Below are positions 8,183-17,059 of a stretch of DNA of 64,000 nucleotides, piece by piece; positions within the stretch are counted from its first letter, which is position 1, and every line of letters begins with the position of its first letter. The stretch is taken from NCBI RefSeq assembly GCF_030546935.1, contig NZ_JAUOPH010000005.1, positions 62,001 through 126,000 of the forward strand, given 5' to 3'. This stretch comes from Marinobacter sp. 2_MG-2023 (GTDB lineage Bacteria; Pseudomonadota; Gammaproteobacteria; Pseudomonadales; Oleiphilaceae). The notes beneath the pieces were generated by a model. That model was not told the DNA's origin. It saw nothing but the letters and a program-made list of their open reading frames with translations, and ran no database searches. Made by a program: the position numbers and the translations under genes.

Positions 8183-9450
8183 ACTTTACCTCCCATCTCT
8201 GCGTTTTCCGCTCTGGCTTCAGGCAAATCAATGATCATTGTGGTGCCATGTTGGTCAACACGGGCCTTCAGAGTGCCGCCCAGGCGCTGGATTGTTGCAT
8301 TGGAAAGAAAGAGACCCACACCCAGGCCATTCTCCGAGCCTACGATCTGTTCCCCCGGAGTGACCTGAAGTGCGTCTTCCAGGCCGTCGCCGTGATCTTC
8401 TACTACCATCTCGACTCTGTTGGTTTTGGTGTTGCGTACGCTGACGGCTACCCAGGTTGGGCTGGCGTTGAGAGCGTTAGCCAGCAGGTTGAGAATGGCC
8501 TGGTCCAGAGTGGCGTCTACCGAAACCCGGCAATCCGGAACAGCCGCTGGCCACTCGATGGGCGCAGCGGGCCACAGGAGTGTTGCCGATTCTTTCAGGC
8601 GTGTTACCCAATCCTGAATCTGCAGGCTTTCCAGTTGTGCGGTCTTGGCTTGTATTGCCGCACTGGTAAGTTGCTGCAGGTGTTTGCTGCACAGAACCAG
8701 TTGCTGTTCCATCATGCTCAGATCTTCCGCAAGATCCGGATCAGGGAATGCTGAGCGAATCTCATCGACCAGTAAGGTCATGGTATTCAGAGGCGTACCC
8801 AGGCGATGGGCGACGGCTGCAGAAGAAAGCCCCAGAGCAATAATCTGTTCGTCGCGCAGGCGCGTTTCCCGAATGGTTGATAGTTGCTCTTGCTGCTGGC
8901 GTAATCGCCGTGCCAGAGCACCCACAACCAGTAGCAGGATCGCAGCGGTCATGGCGAAGGTGACCCACATACCGACCAGGTGCAGCTGCGCCAGGTTGCC
9001 GTGGTTGCTGTGGTCATGGGTAAGCGGTGCCTGCCACATAACCAGGGCCGTATAGACAGCAACTCCAGAAAGTGTGATGGCTATACTCTGGCTAAGGGGT
9101 ACAAGAATAATTGCTACGGCTATGGGGAGGAGCAACAAGGAAACCAGCGGATTGGTATAGCCGCCAGTCAGAAACAGCCAGCTGCCAATCAGCGCCAGAT
9201 CAAGGGCGAGGCCGGCGCTTACGCTTGCGGGGGAACTGGGAGGTCGGCGGGTAAACCAGAGCCAGCCCAGCGTCGCGAGAATGCCGTACAACAGGCACAG
9301 CATGAGGGCTTCAGCACGGTGTGCGAGAGTAACAACCGTTTCTGCTACCGCAAGTGCAGTAAGTTGGAGGCCAACAACCGCCAGGCGCATACCCAGCAGG
9401 TAGCGTGCGGATTGTTGGAAACCTGTTTGAGAGTGAGTTCGCCATTCCAT
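8179..9450 (-). CDS. membrane redox sensor histidine kinase, RegB/PrrB type
   Basis: 423 residues. About six membrane helices lie within 15-185, including GGYTNPLVSLLLLP (96-109), which matches the quinone-binding GGxxNP loop of RegB. The dimerisation/phospho-acceptor helix follows with the histidine at residue 215 in AHRLGTPL, then the ATPase domain with ILNLLANALNAS (N box), VEDHGDGL (G1) and GLGVGLFLS (G2). A cysteine at 254 sits where RegB has its redox-active cysteine. Odd point: the residue after the histidine is Arg, where HisKA kinases normally have Glu. The first in-frame codon (TTG at 9537) overlaps the upstream stop, but ATG 9450 starts the conserved part; its Shine-Dalgarno is weak. 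It is co-transcribed with the PEP-binding protein and gdhA upstream. Confidence 0.88.
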   Translation of the reverse strand: MEWRTHSQTGFQQSARYLLGMRLAVVGLQLTALAVAETVVTLAHRAEALMLCLLYGILATLGWLWFTRRPPSSPASVSAGLALDLALIGSWLFLTGGYTNPLVSLLLLPIAVAIILVPLSQSIAITLSGVAVYTALVMWQAPLTHDHSNHGNLAQLHLVGMWVTFAMTAAILLLVVGALARRLRQQQEQLSTIRETRLRDEQIIALGLSSAAVAHRLGTPLNTMTLLVDEIRSAFPDPDLAEDLSMMEQQLVLCSKHLQQLTSAAIQAKTAQLESLQIQDWVTRLKESATLLWPAAPIEWPAAVPDCRVSVDATLDQAILNLLANALNASPTWVAVSVRNTKTNRVEMVVEDHGDGLEDALQVTPGEQIVGSENGLGVGLFLSNATIQRLGGTLKARVDQHGTTMIIDLPEARAENAEMGGKV

Positions 9451-9533
9451 GGTGAGGATACTATCAGGGTGGTGTGTGCAGTGGTGTAGTAAGTAAGTGC
9501 TTTTACCGGTTTTTCTGAAATAGTTGTCGGATA

Positions 9534-12116
9534 TCAATCCGGGAAATAGCAGGCCAGGTTCTGGCTGACAACGTCTGCGGTCAGTTGCAGCGGAGTTGCG
9601 AGCAGGTCAAAGGTCTGTACGGCTCGCTCCGGAGAAATGCCCCGGTTATCAGCAGTGTCTATGCCCGGCAGCCGTTCGGGCTGGTAAACGCAGTGTCGGC
9701 CACTGGGGAAAAGCGCCACATAAGCGATGCCCGTTTCGACCAGGTCCTGGAAAAAATGTGAGCCGTAAGAAAGATCGGGAACCATGTCACCGTCCATTTC
9801 AGCTACTTCAACCAGCACGGCAACCCGGGCTATATCAGCAAAACGGACCGGCACGCCCAATTCGGGGCTGCTGGTGCCCCAGCGTCCCGGGCCAATGAGC
9901 ATTGTCCTTGCGTTGCCTGTGCGCACCTGTTGACCAACAAGGCGGGCAACGTCGTAACGCTGGCTGACAGTCAGGCGGCTGTAGACCCATGCGTCCACCC
10001 GGATAACGCGCTGGATGCAGAGGTTTATATTGCCGCCCATGAAGTGACCGCGGGTTCGGAACAGCAACTGTTGGTCGGAAAGTTCGGCGGGTATTGTCGC
10101 TGCTTTTGTTTCGCCTACGGTCGCCAGAGGCCGGCATTGCACAAGATTAAAGGCAGGCTCACCGGCACTGTCCAGGTGCAGGGTGAATTCCACGTCTACC
10201 GGGTGCTGGTAGCCGGCTTCCAGAGCTTTCAGCAGGTTGGAAAGGCGGGCAACAAACTGCCCTCTGCTCACCAGTGGCTGGAACGTGAGGCGCCATACCG
10301 GTGCAGGCAGCCCGAGCTCCTCCGCTCGCCTGCTTGCGGGCTGATCCACCTCACCAAGATGCTGCAATGGCAGATCGGAAACTTCCTTTGTGAGCTGGCT
10401 CAAAGGGCGGGTGGTCAGTTTGCCTTCTTTCAGGTCCAGTGCATCCAGAAGATGCTGTGAGAATCTGTAGCTCTCATCCTGATTGCGGAAGGGGCGACGC
10501 CCCGGATAGTCCAGCGCCATAACGCAGGCGTGGTCGTCTTCAATCCGGTCAACGGCACGGGTGCCCAGCCCCATCACCAGACGAACCATGCCGGCGGCAG
10601 GATCCATATCGGTATCCCAGGCAAAGGTGTTGCGAGACACACCAACACCTGCAGCATCTGGCAGGTAGTATCGACCGTGGAAGCGGCCGTTGACTCGCTG
10701 TATCAGCAGGGCCATAGGCTCTTCTCGCTGGTCCAGCCCGCGCTGTTGGCGGTAAACCAGCGCATCCTCGTTCATGGTAGAGGCGTAAACCTGCCTGATT
10801 GCATCCTCCAGCGCTGCAAGCCGAAGTTCCGGAGCGCCCTGATTGATCAGGAAAACACTGTCGTATTTGCCGGCAAACGCATTTCCGAATCCGTCTTCCT
10901 GAAGGCTGCTTGAGCGCACCATGATCGGGTATTGGCCGTAGTGGTCCAGCAGTCGCTCCAGTTCTGTGCGGATTTCCGGTGGGAAGCTGCCCGCCAGAAT
11001 GTTCTGACGAAGCTCCTCTGCTTCACTGAGATAACCATCGGCAGAGCGCTGGCGCATAATCGCCGGCCACAGACCGTTGTGAACCAGGAAGGCGTAATAG
11101 GCGTCTGACCCCAGGTAGCTGGAGTCGTGTGGTTCGAGGTTGTCCTGCCAAATCTCGGGCTGATTCGTGAGCAGGATACTGCGTGCGATCAGCATGCCGG
11201 TGGCCTTGCCGCCGATATAACCACTGCCGATCATTCGTGCGCGTATCCCGAGCAGGCTTTCAAGACTGAGGTAACGTTTTGCCAGCTCCAGCATGCGCGG
11301 ATCCCGGCTGATCAGAACATTCAGTACCCGGTCCAGAATGTCGGCTGACTGTACTTCATCACCGCTCTCAATCGCGCCTGCTACCTGAATGAAGAGCCTG
11401 TCCCAGTAGTCCAGGAGCGGCTGACGATTAAGTTGCGCCAGCTCCAGCCCCGCTTGAAGCCGGGTTGCATCACTGCTGTCTGTAACTGGAATAAAGCGCC
11501 CGTTGTGCTCCCGATGGGGCAAAAACATGGTAGGCGATTGCCGGCACCAGGCTTTGATGGGCTGAATCTGAACGTCTTCCCCTAACCGATGAACATCGAC
11601 CATTACCTGCGTTGTTTGCCGGATGCGGTCCAAAGTGGTGCGGGAGTGGCGGTCGGGATAAAGCGCAAACCAGGCGACAGTCTCCAGGTCAAAAAGGAAG
11701 GGGCAGACTACGCGGAAAAAGTTGCCGACCATGGCGTCCGTCGCCCAGGCATTCAGAAGATCGCTCAAGCAGTCGCAGACGTAAAAGGCACCCCGTCCAT
11801 GTTCCTCAATCAGGCGCCAGACCCTGCCAGTGAACGCTTCAAAGCCGCTCAGGGCATCGATATTTTCGATTCGGATGTTATTGGTTGTGTCAGACACCAG
11901 CGGAGGGTGCTGGCCGAAGCGGAGGTAGATAATACGGCGCCCTGCAGACGCCGCAGATTCAATAAACGGGGTTACAAAACGGCGGTAGTCGTCGAGGTCG
12001 CTGACTCGCCACACAACGTTATCGCCAATTCTCAGGCTATCGAGAACATCGTCAAGCCCCGGGAGGCCAGTGGAAACCCGGCTGTCATCCTGTGGGTTTC
12101 CGCCGCTCCCGTTCAT
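9534..12116 (-). CDS. PEP/pyruvate-binding (PPDK_N ATP-grasp) protein with degenerate KaiC-like N-terminus
   Basis: 860 residues, soluble. Residues 1-230 start with STGLPGLDDVL, the opening of KaiC/RecA-type ATPases, but the place of the Walker A loop (GxxGxGKT) holds RVSDLDDYRRF, so this fold probably no longer binds ATP. From about 295 to 690 comes an ATP-grasp domain like the N-terminal domain of pyruvate phosphate dikinase / PEP synthase: IGGKATG (301-307), VRSSSLQEDG (400-409), FAGKYDS (414-420) and a closing LVQCRPL. The swivelling phospho-histidine domain (TSHAA motif) and the PEP barrel are absent, so it cannot be a complete dikinase. The last 170 residues (GPGRWGTSSPELGVPV) I do not recognise. 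It starts 17 bases after gdhA; kinase and regulator follow. The function is unknown; a regulatory nucleotide- or metabolite-dependent role is inferred. Confidence 0.8.
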   Translation of the reverse strand: MNGSGGNPQDDSRVSTGLPGLDDVLDSLRIGDNVVWRVSDLDDYRRFVTPFIESAASAGRRIIYLRFGQHPPLVSDTTNNIRIENIDALSGFEAFTGRVWRLIEEHGRGAFYVCDCLSDLLNAWATDAMVGNFFRVVCPFLFDLETVAWFALYPDRHSRTTLDRIRQTTQVMVDVHRLGEDVQIQPIKAWCRQSPTMFLPHREHNGRFIPVTDSSDATRLQAGLELAQLNRQPLLDYWDRLFIQVAGAIESGDEVQSADILDRVLNVLISRDPRMLELAKRYLSLESLLGIRARMIGSGYIGGKATGMLIARSILLTNQPEIWQDNLEPHDSSYLGSDAYYAFLVHNGLWPAIMRQRSADGYLSEAEELRQNILAGSFPPEIRTELERLLDHYGQYPIMVRSSSLQEDGFGNAFAGKYDSVFLINQGAPELRLAALEDAIRQVYASTMNEDALVYRQQRGLDQREEPMALLIQRVNGRFHGRYYLPDAAGVGVSRNTFAWDTDMDPAAGMVRLVMGLGTRAVDRIEDDHACVMALDYPGRRPFRNQDESYRFSQHLLDALDLKEGKLTTRPLSQLTKEVSDLPLQHLGEVDQPASRRAEELGLPAPVWRLTFQPLVSRGQFVARLSNLLKALEAGYQHPVDVEFTLHLDSAGEPAFNLVQCRPLATVGETKAATIPAELSDQQLLFRTRGHFMGGNINLCIQRVIRVDAWVYSRLTVSQRYDVARLVGQQVRTGNARTMLIGPGRWGTSSPELGVPVRFADIARVAVLVEVAEMDGDMVPDLSYGSHFFQDLVETGIAYVALFPSGRHCVYQPERLPGIDTADNRGISPERAVQTFDLLATPLQLTADVVSQNLACYFPD

Positions 12117-12133
12117 GCCTTACTTCTCCGTGA

Positions 12134-13603
<1,470 letters not shown>

Positions 13604-13721
13604 TCAGGCATGTACCCCAAGAGAGATGCGGCATTCTGTCTCAGGCGCGCAGGAGCTGGCGCGTTTATTATGCCCTCCTTACTTTTTATTCAGACAGGTC
13701 CGCCCAGGGGGAAGCAGTAGT

Positions 13722-15737
13722 ATGAAGGAGCGAGCACTTACCAGGTTTGTACGGGTTGCTGTTTTTGGATTCGCGGGTATCCCGGCACTGGTAACGGCGC
13801 AACCTGTCGAGGAAAACCTGGTCATTCGGATAACGGAAGGCTGGTCAAGTGACAACGCTGAAGCGGTACTGGCCAGCGAGCCGGTGAGCCGGCTGGAGTC
13901 CGACCCTTCGGTATCTCTGTCCCGAATGGGCGGCCGTGGTCTGGAGCCGGTAGTGCGCGGTCAGAGCCAGGAGCGTGTGGATGTCCTGCTGGATGGTATT
14001 CGTGTGGAAGGTGCTTGCCCTAACCGGATGGACCCGCCAACCAGCCGACTGAGCAGTGCGTTGGCACCGGTTCTGGAAGTCCGGACAAACAACCGCACCT
14101 TGCGTTGGGGCCCCATTGCTGGCGGACAGATAATTGCAACGACTGCCAACCCGCAATTCAACGGTAATGCGACCACAGGTCAGGTAACCATCGGCGGATC
14201 CGATAACGGCAATGGCAAGCTGATTAACGCGGCGGCGGCCGTCGGTAGTGAGGAAGCGTGGCTACGGCTTTCCGGCGGATATGATGAAGCAGACGATTAC
14301 GAAGACGGTGATGGCAACGAAGTGCGCAGCGCCTACAAAAACGCTGAGGGTCGTGTTGATGGTGCCTGGACGGCTGAAAATGGTTTCTACATCAAGGGTA
14401 TGGTCAGCCGCCAGGAAGAGAGCGATGTGAAATATGCAGGCTCTGGCATGGATGCCCCGAAAACGGATACAGATATGTACCGCATGGAACTGGGCTCTCC
14501 AGTAGCCAGCGGTGAGTGGAATTTGCTGGCCTGGCAGGCGGATGTTGATCACACAATGGACAACTTCAGTTTGCGCCCTGTGGGTATGATGAAAATGCAG
14601 ACGGACTCCACGACCGAGACCCGTGGAGTGCGATTTACCCTTGATCAAAGCCCCAACAGTTCAACTGACTGGGCAATAGGTGCAGACCTGGAGACCAATG
14701 ACTGGGATGCGACGCTGTCTAACGTAACCAATCCCATGCCTATGACGGTCTCGTTTATGTGGCCTGGTGTGGAACGCGAACGTATCGGGATTTTTGCGGA
14801 GGGCTTCCGGCGTGTTGCCAGTGGTGTGAAGGTTGGGGGCGGCCTTCGTTATGACCGCGTGGAAATGGATGCTACCAAGGCAAACGATATCGCGAGCATG
14901 GGCATGACTCCGGCCATGCTTTATCAGAACGCATACGGTACAACCGATCTAGAACCCGAAGATAACAACGTTAGCGGGTTTGCATCCAGCGAGTGGCGGT
15001 TACCACAAAACCAGGCGTTGACACTGACTGTCAGCCGAAGCGTACGCAGCCCCAGTGTTACCGAGCGCTACCTTGCCCGGAACACCATGAGCGACTCCTG
15101 GATTGGTAACCCAGGCCTGGAAACTGAAAAGCACAACAAGGTAGAGCTGGCTCTGAGTGGAAGTAAAAACCAATGGAGTTGGAAGCCGGTGGTCTGGGTT
15201 GATCAGGTGGATGACTTTGTAAGGCGATATAAAGAAACCGCAGCGCAATGTGGCAAGGCTAATGGCTGCACCCTTTACGAGAATGTTGATGCCCGCCTGC
15301 TTGGCGCTGAGGTGATGGTCGGCTGGACGAACGGAACCTGGAGTAGTAGCAGCACACTGGCTTCCGTTCGCGGTGAGAATCGTGACGATAACTCGGCGCT
15401 GGCACAGATTCCTCCGGTTCAGTTTGTACAAACTCTGGGCTGGCAGAGCATGGGGCACAGCATTGAAGCTGAGTGGTTACTGGCCCGCCGCCAGGATCGC
15501 ATCGACCCGGAGTCCGGGCTGGATGCAGGAACATCACCCGGATACGGCGTGTTTAATCTTTCTGGTAGCCACCCGTTGATGGAGCATCTCACTTTCAACT
15601 GGGCACTGGATAACCTGTTTGATAATACCTGGGCGCCTCATGTGAGCCGCGCAAACACAGACCCGTTCAATCCTGATGCGGTGCGTGTAAATGAACCGGG
15701 GCGCACGCTACGTGCGGCACTGACGGCCAAATGGTAA
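13722..15737 (+). CDS. oprC: TonB-dependent copper receptor (OprC/NosA-like)
   Basis: Outer-membrane beta-barrel receptor expected to take up copper with TonB energy. 671 residues from ATG 13722 (GGGGGA upstream), starting with a signal peptide that ends near LVTAQP. The plug domain carries MGGRGLEPVVRG and CPNRMDPPTS. The Cys (99) and Met (103) there, spaced C-x3-M, match the methionine/cysteine copper site of Pseudomonas OprC, and HTM at 277-279 matches its HxM pair. YAGSGMDAP adds a further candidate methionine ligand. The C-terminal residue is Trp, as is common for barrel proteins ending in an aromatic. The gene stands alone and ends at a strong terminator (15788). The specificity rests on these ligands, not on context. 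Confidence 0.85.
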   Translation: MKERALTRFVRVAVFGFAGIPALVTAQPVEENLVIRITEGWSSDNAEAVLASEPVSRLESDPSVSLSRMGGRGLEPVVRGQSQERVDVLLDGIRVEGACPNRMDPPTSRLSSALAPVLEVRTNNRTLRWGPIAGGQIIATTANPQFNGNATTGQVTIGGSDNGNGKLINAAAAVGSEEAWLRLSGGYDEADDYEDGDGNEVRSAYKNAEGRVDGAWTAENGFYIKGMVSRQEESDVKYAGSGMDAPKTDTDMYRMELGSPVASGEWNLLAWQADVDHTMDNFSLRPVGMMKMQTDSTTETRGVRFTLDQSPNSSTDWAIGADLETNDWDATLSNVTNPMPMTVSFMWPGVERERIGIFAEGFRRVASGVKVGGGLRYDRVEMDATKANDIASMGMTPAMLYQNAYGTTDLEPEDNNVSGFASSEWRLPQNQALTLTVSRSVRSPSVTERYLARNTMSDSWIGNPGLETEKHNKVELALSGSKNQWSWKPVVWVDQVDDFVRRYKETAAQCGKANGCTLYENVDARLLGAEVMVGWTNGTWSSSSTLASVRGENRDDNSALAQIPPVQFVQTLGWQSMGHSIEAEWLLARRQDRIDPESGLDAGTSPGYGVFNLSGSHPLMEHLTFNWALDNLFDNTWAPHVSRANTDPFNPDAVRVNEPGRTLRAALTAKW

Positions 15738-15787
15738 ACCGTGCAATGGCGGTTGCCCGCTAATCATAGCCAGCGGGTAACACTTTA

Positions 15788-15826
15788 CCCCGTGCAGGAT
15801 TAACTCCCCCTGCACGGGGTTTTTTA
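15788..15826 (+). terminator. rho-independent terminator of the copper receptor gene
   Basis: CCCCGTGCAGG (15788-15798) pairs perfectly with CCTGCACGGGG (15809-15819), ten-base loop, followed by seven T's. About 50 bases after the receptor stop codon. A weaker hairpin (TTGCCCGCT / AGCGGGTAA, about 15753-15780) precedes it. Confidence 0.93.
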
Positions 15827-15927
15827 ATGGCGTTTGCGGACAGTTGTTTTTGGCGATGACTGGTGGTTTTGTCATAGTTAAGCCCTGACTTAGGATAAGT
15901 TGGTATGTCTTCGTTCAGAGTATATTG

Positions 15928-15953
15928 ATAACCTATGGTTATTAACTAATAAC
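15928..15953. promoter_or_regulatory. two overlapping palindromes upstream of the first MFP-RND operon
   Basis: ATAACCTATGGTTAT (15928-15942) is a perfect 6-3-6 palindrome. It overlaps GTTATTAACTAATAAC (15938-15953), a perfect 6-4-6 one. They end 20 bases before the MFP start codon, the position expected for a repressor site (TetR or MarR type are common for RND pumps). No regulator gene is adjacent. The rest of the gap from 15827 shows nothing else I can name. Confidence 0.4.
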
Positions 15954-15973
15954 TGGTTTCGGAGTGGCTGCTG

Positions 15974-17059
15974 ATGAAGCATATTGCTGTACTGGGCACC
16001 ATCTTTCTTGGGTTGGTTTTCACCGGATCAGCTCTGGGTGATGATGCCTCATCGAGGCCGGAAACGGTTCCTGTCGAACTCGGCGACTTGCAGGAAACAC
16101 TCGTTCTTGACGGCGTGATCGAGGCAGTTCAACAGAGCACTGTGTCTGCACAGACCAGCGGCACGGTGGAGAAGCTACCGTTTGATGTAGACGACTCGGT
16201 GGTCGCCGGCGACCTTATTGTGCAACTGGAAGGCAGTGAGCAGCGCTCCCGGGTCACCCAGGCGCAGGGTGGCCGGGATGAGGCGCGCGCTGCCTTTGCC
16301 AACGCGCAACAGCAGTTTGCCAGGGTTGAAGCCGTGCATGAGCGCGGCCTGGTATCACGGCAGGAGTTTGATCAGGCCCAGAACAATCTGGCAGGCGCCA
16401 AAGCGCGACTGGAGCGTGCAGAGGCGGCTCTGGCAGAGGCCAGGGAGCAGTTAAGCTATACACGGATAACTGCGCCCTACGGTGGCATACTGACCGAACG
16501 TCATGTGGAAATCGGTGAGTCCGTCAGCCCCGGACAACCCCTGCTCAGTGGCCTCTCCCTGGAGCAGCTCCGGGTTGTTGTAGACCTGCCCCAGCAGTAC
16601 GCGGATCTTGCCCGGCGCGAGCGCCAGGCGCAGGTTACCCTGGCCGATGGCCGAGTACTGGAAACTGGCGAGATCACTTTTTACCCCTATGCCAATCCTG
16701 CTACCCACACTTTTCGGCTGCGTATGCGCCTTAGTGAACCTAATGGATCCCTGTTTCCGGGTATGCTGGTGAAGGTCGGAGTTCCCGTCGCAACGCGCAA
16801 TGCACTCTGGATCCCCGTTAGCAGTCTTGTGCGTCGTAGTGAGCTGAGGGCAGTTTTTGTGCTGGATGATCAGGAGCGCCCGCGGTTACGACAGGTTCGT
16901 GTCGGCACGGAACAGGACGGTCGTCTGGAAATTCTGGCTGGCCTGAGCCAGGGGGAGCGGGTTGTCATCCACCCGGGTGAGCTGATTGGTACTGATCGCC
17001 TTAACCTTTCAGCAGAGCCCGCCTCTCGAGAAAGTGTTAACAAGGAGGCAGGGAATTGA
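15974..17059 (+). CDS. RND efflux periplasmic adaptor (membrane fusion protein)
   Basis: Links the inner-membrane RND pump of the next gene to an outer-membrane channel. 361 residues: signal peptide (about 1-22, ending GSALGD), biotinyl-lipoyl-like half domains around residues 50-80 and 160-185 (TAPYGGILTERHVEIGESVSPG), an Ala/Glu/Gln/Arg-rich coiled-coil hairpin at about 85-155, and a beta-barrel domain to the end. The start has GGAG ten bases upstream. Its stop codon overlaps the TTG start of the RND gene. No outer-membrane factor gene lies next to it, so a shared TolC-like partner is likely. Confidence 0.9.
   Translation: MKHIAVLGTIFLGLVFTGSALGDDASSRPETVPVELGDLQETLVLDGVIEAVQQSTVSAQTSGTVEKLPFDVDDSVVAGDLIVQLEGSEQRSRVTQAQGGRDEARAAFANAQQQFARVEAVHERGLVSRQEFDQAQNNLAGAKARLERAEAALAEAREQLSYTRITAPYGGILTERHVEIGESVSPGQPLLSGLSLEQLRVVVDLPQQYADLARRERQAQVTLADGRVLETGEITFYPYANPATHTFRLRMRLSEPNGSLFPGMLVKVGVPVATRNALWIPVSSLVRRSELRAVFVLDDQERPRLRQVRVGTEQDGRLEILAGLSQGERVVIHPGELIGTDRLNLSAEPASRESVNKEAGN

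Noticed and set aside
9534..12116. Naming the gene ppsA (PEP synthase)
   Set aside because: Only the N-terminal nucleotide domain is present; the phospho-histidine motif and the PEP barrel are missing.
15753..15781. Hairpin TTGCCCGCT / AGCGGGTAA as a separate terminator
   Set aside because: No T-run follows and the much better terminator is only a few bases downstream; kept as a comment under that feature.
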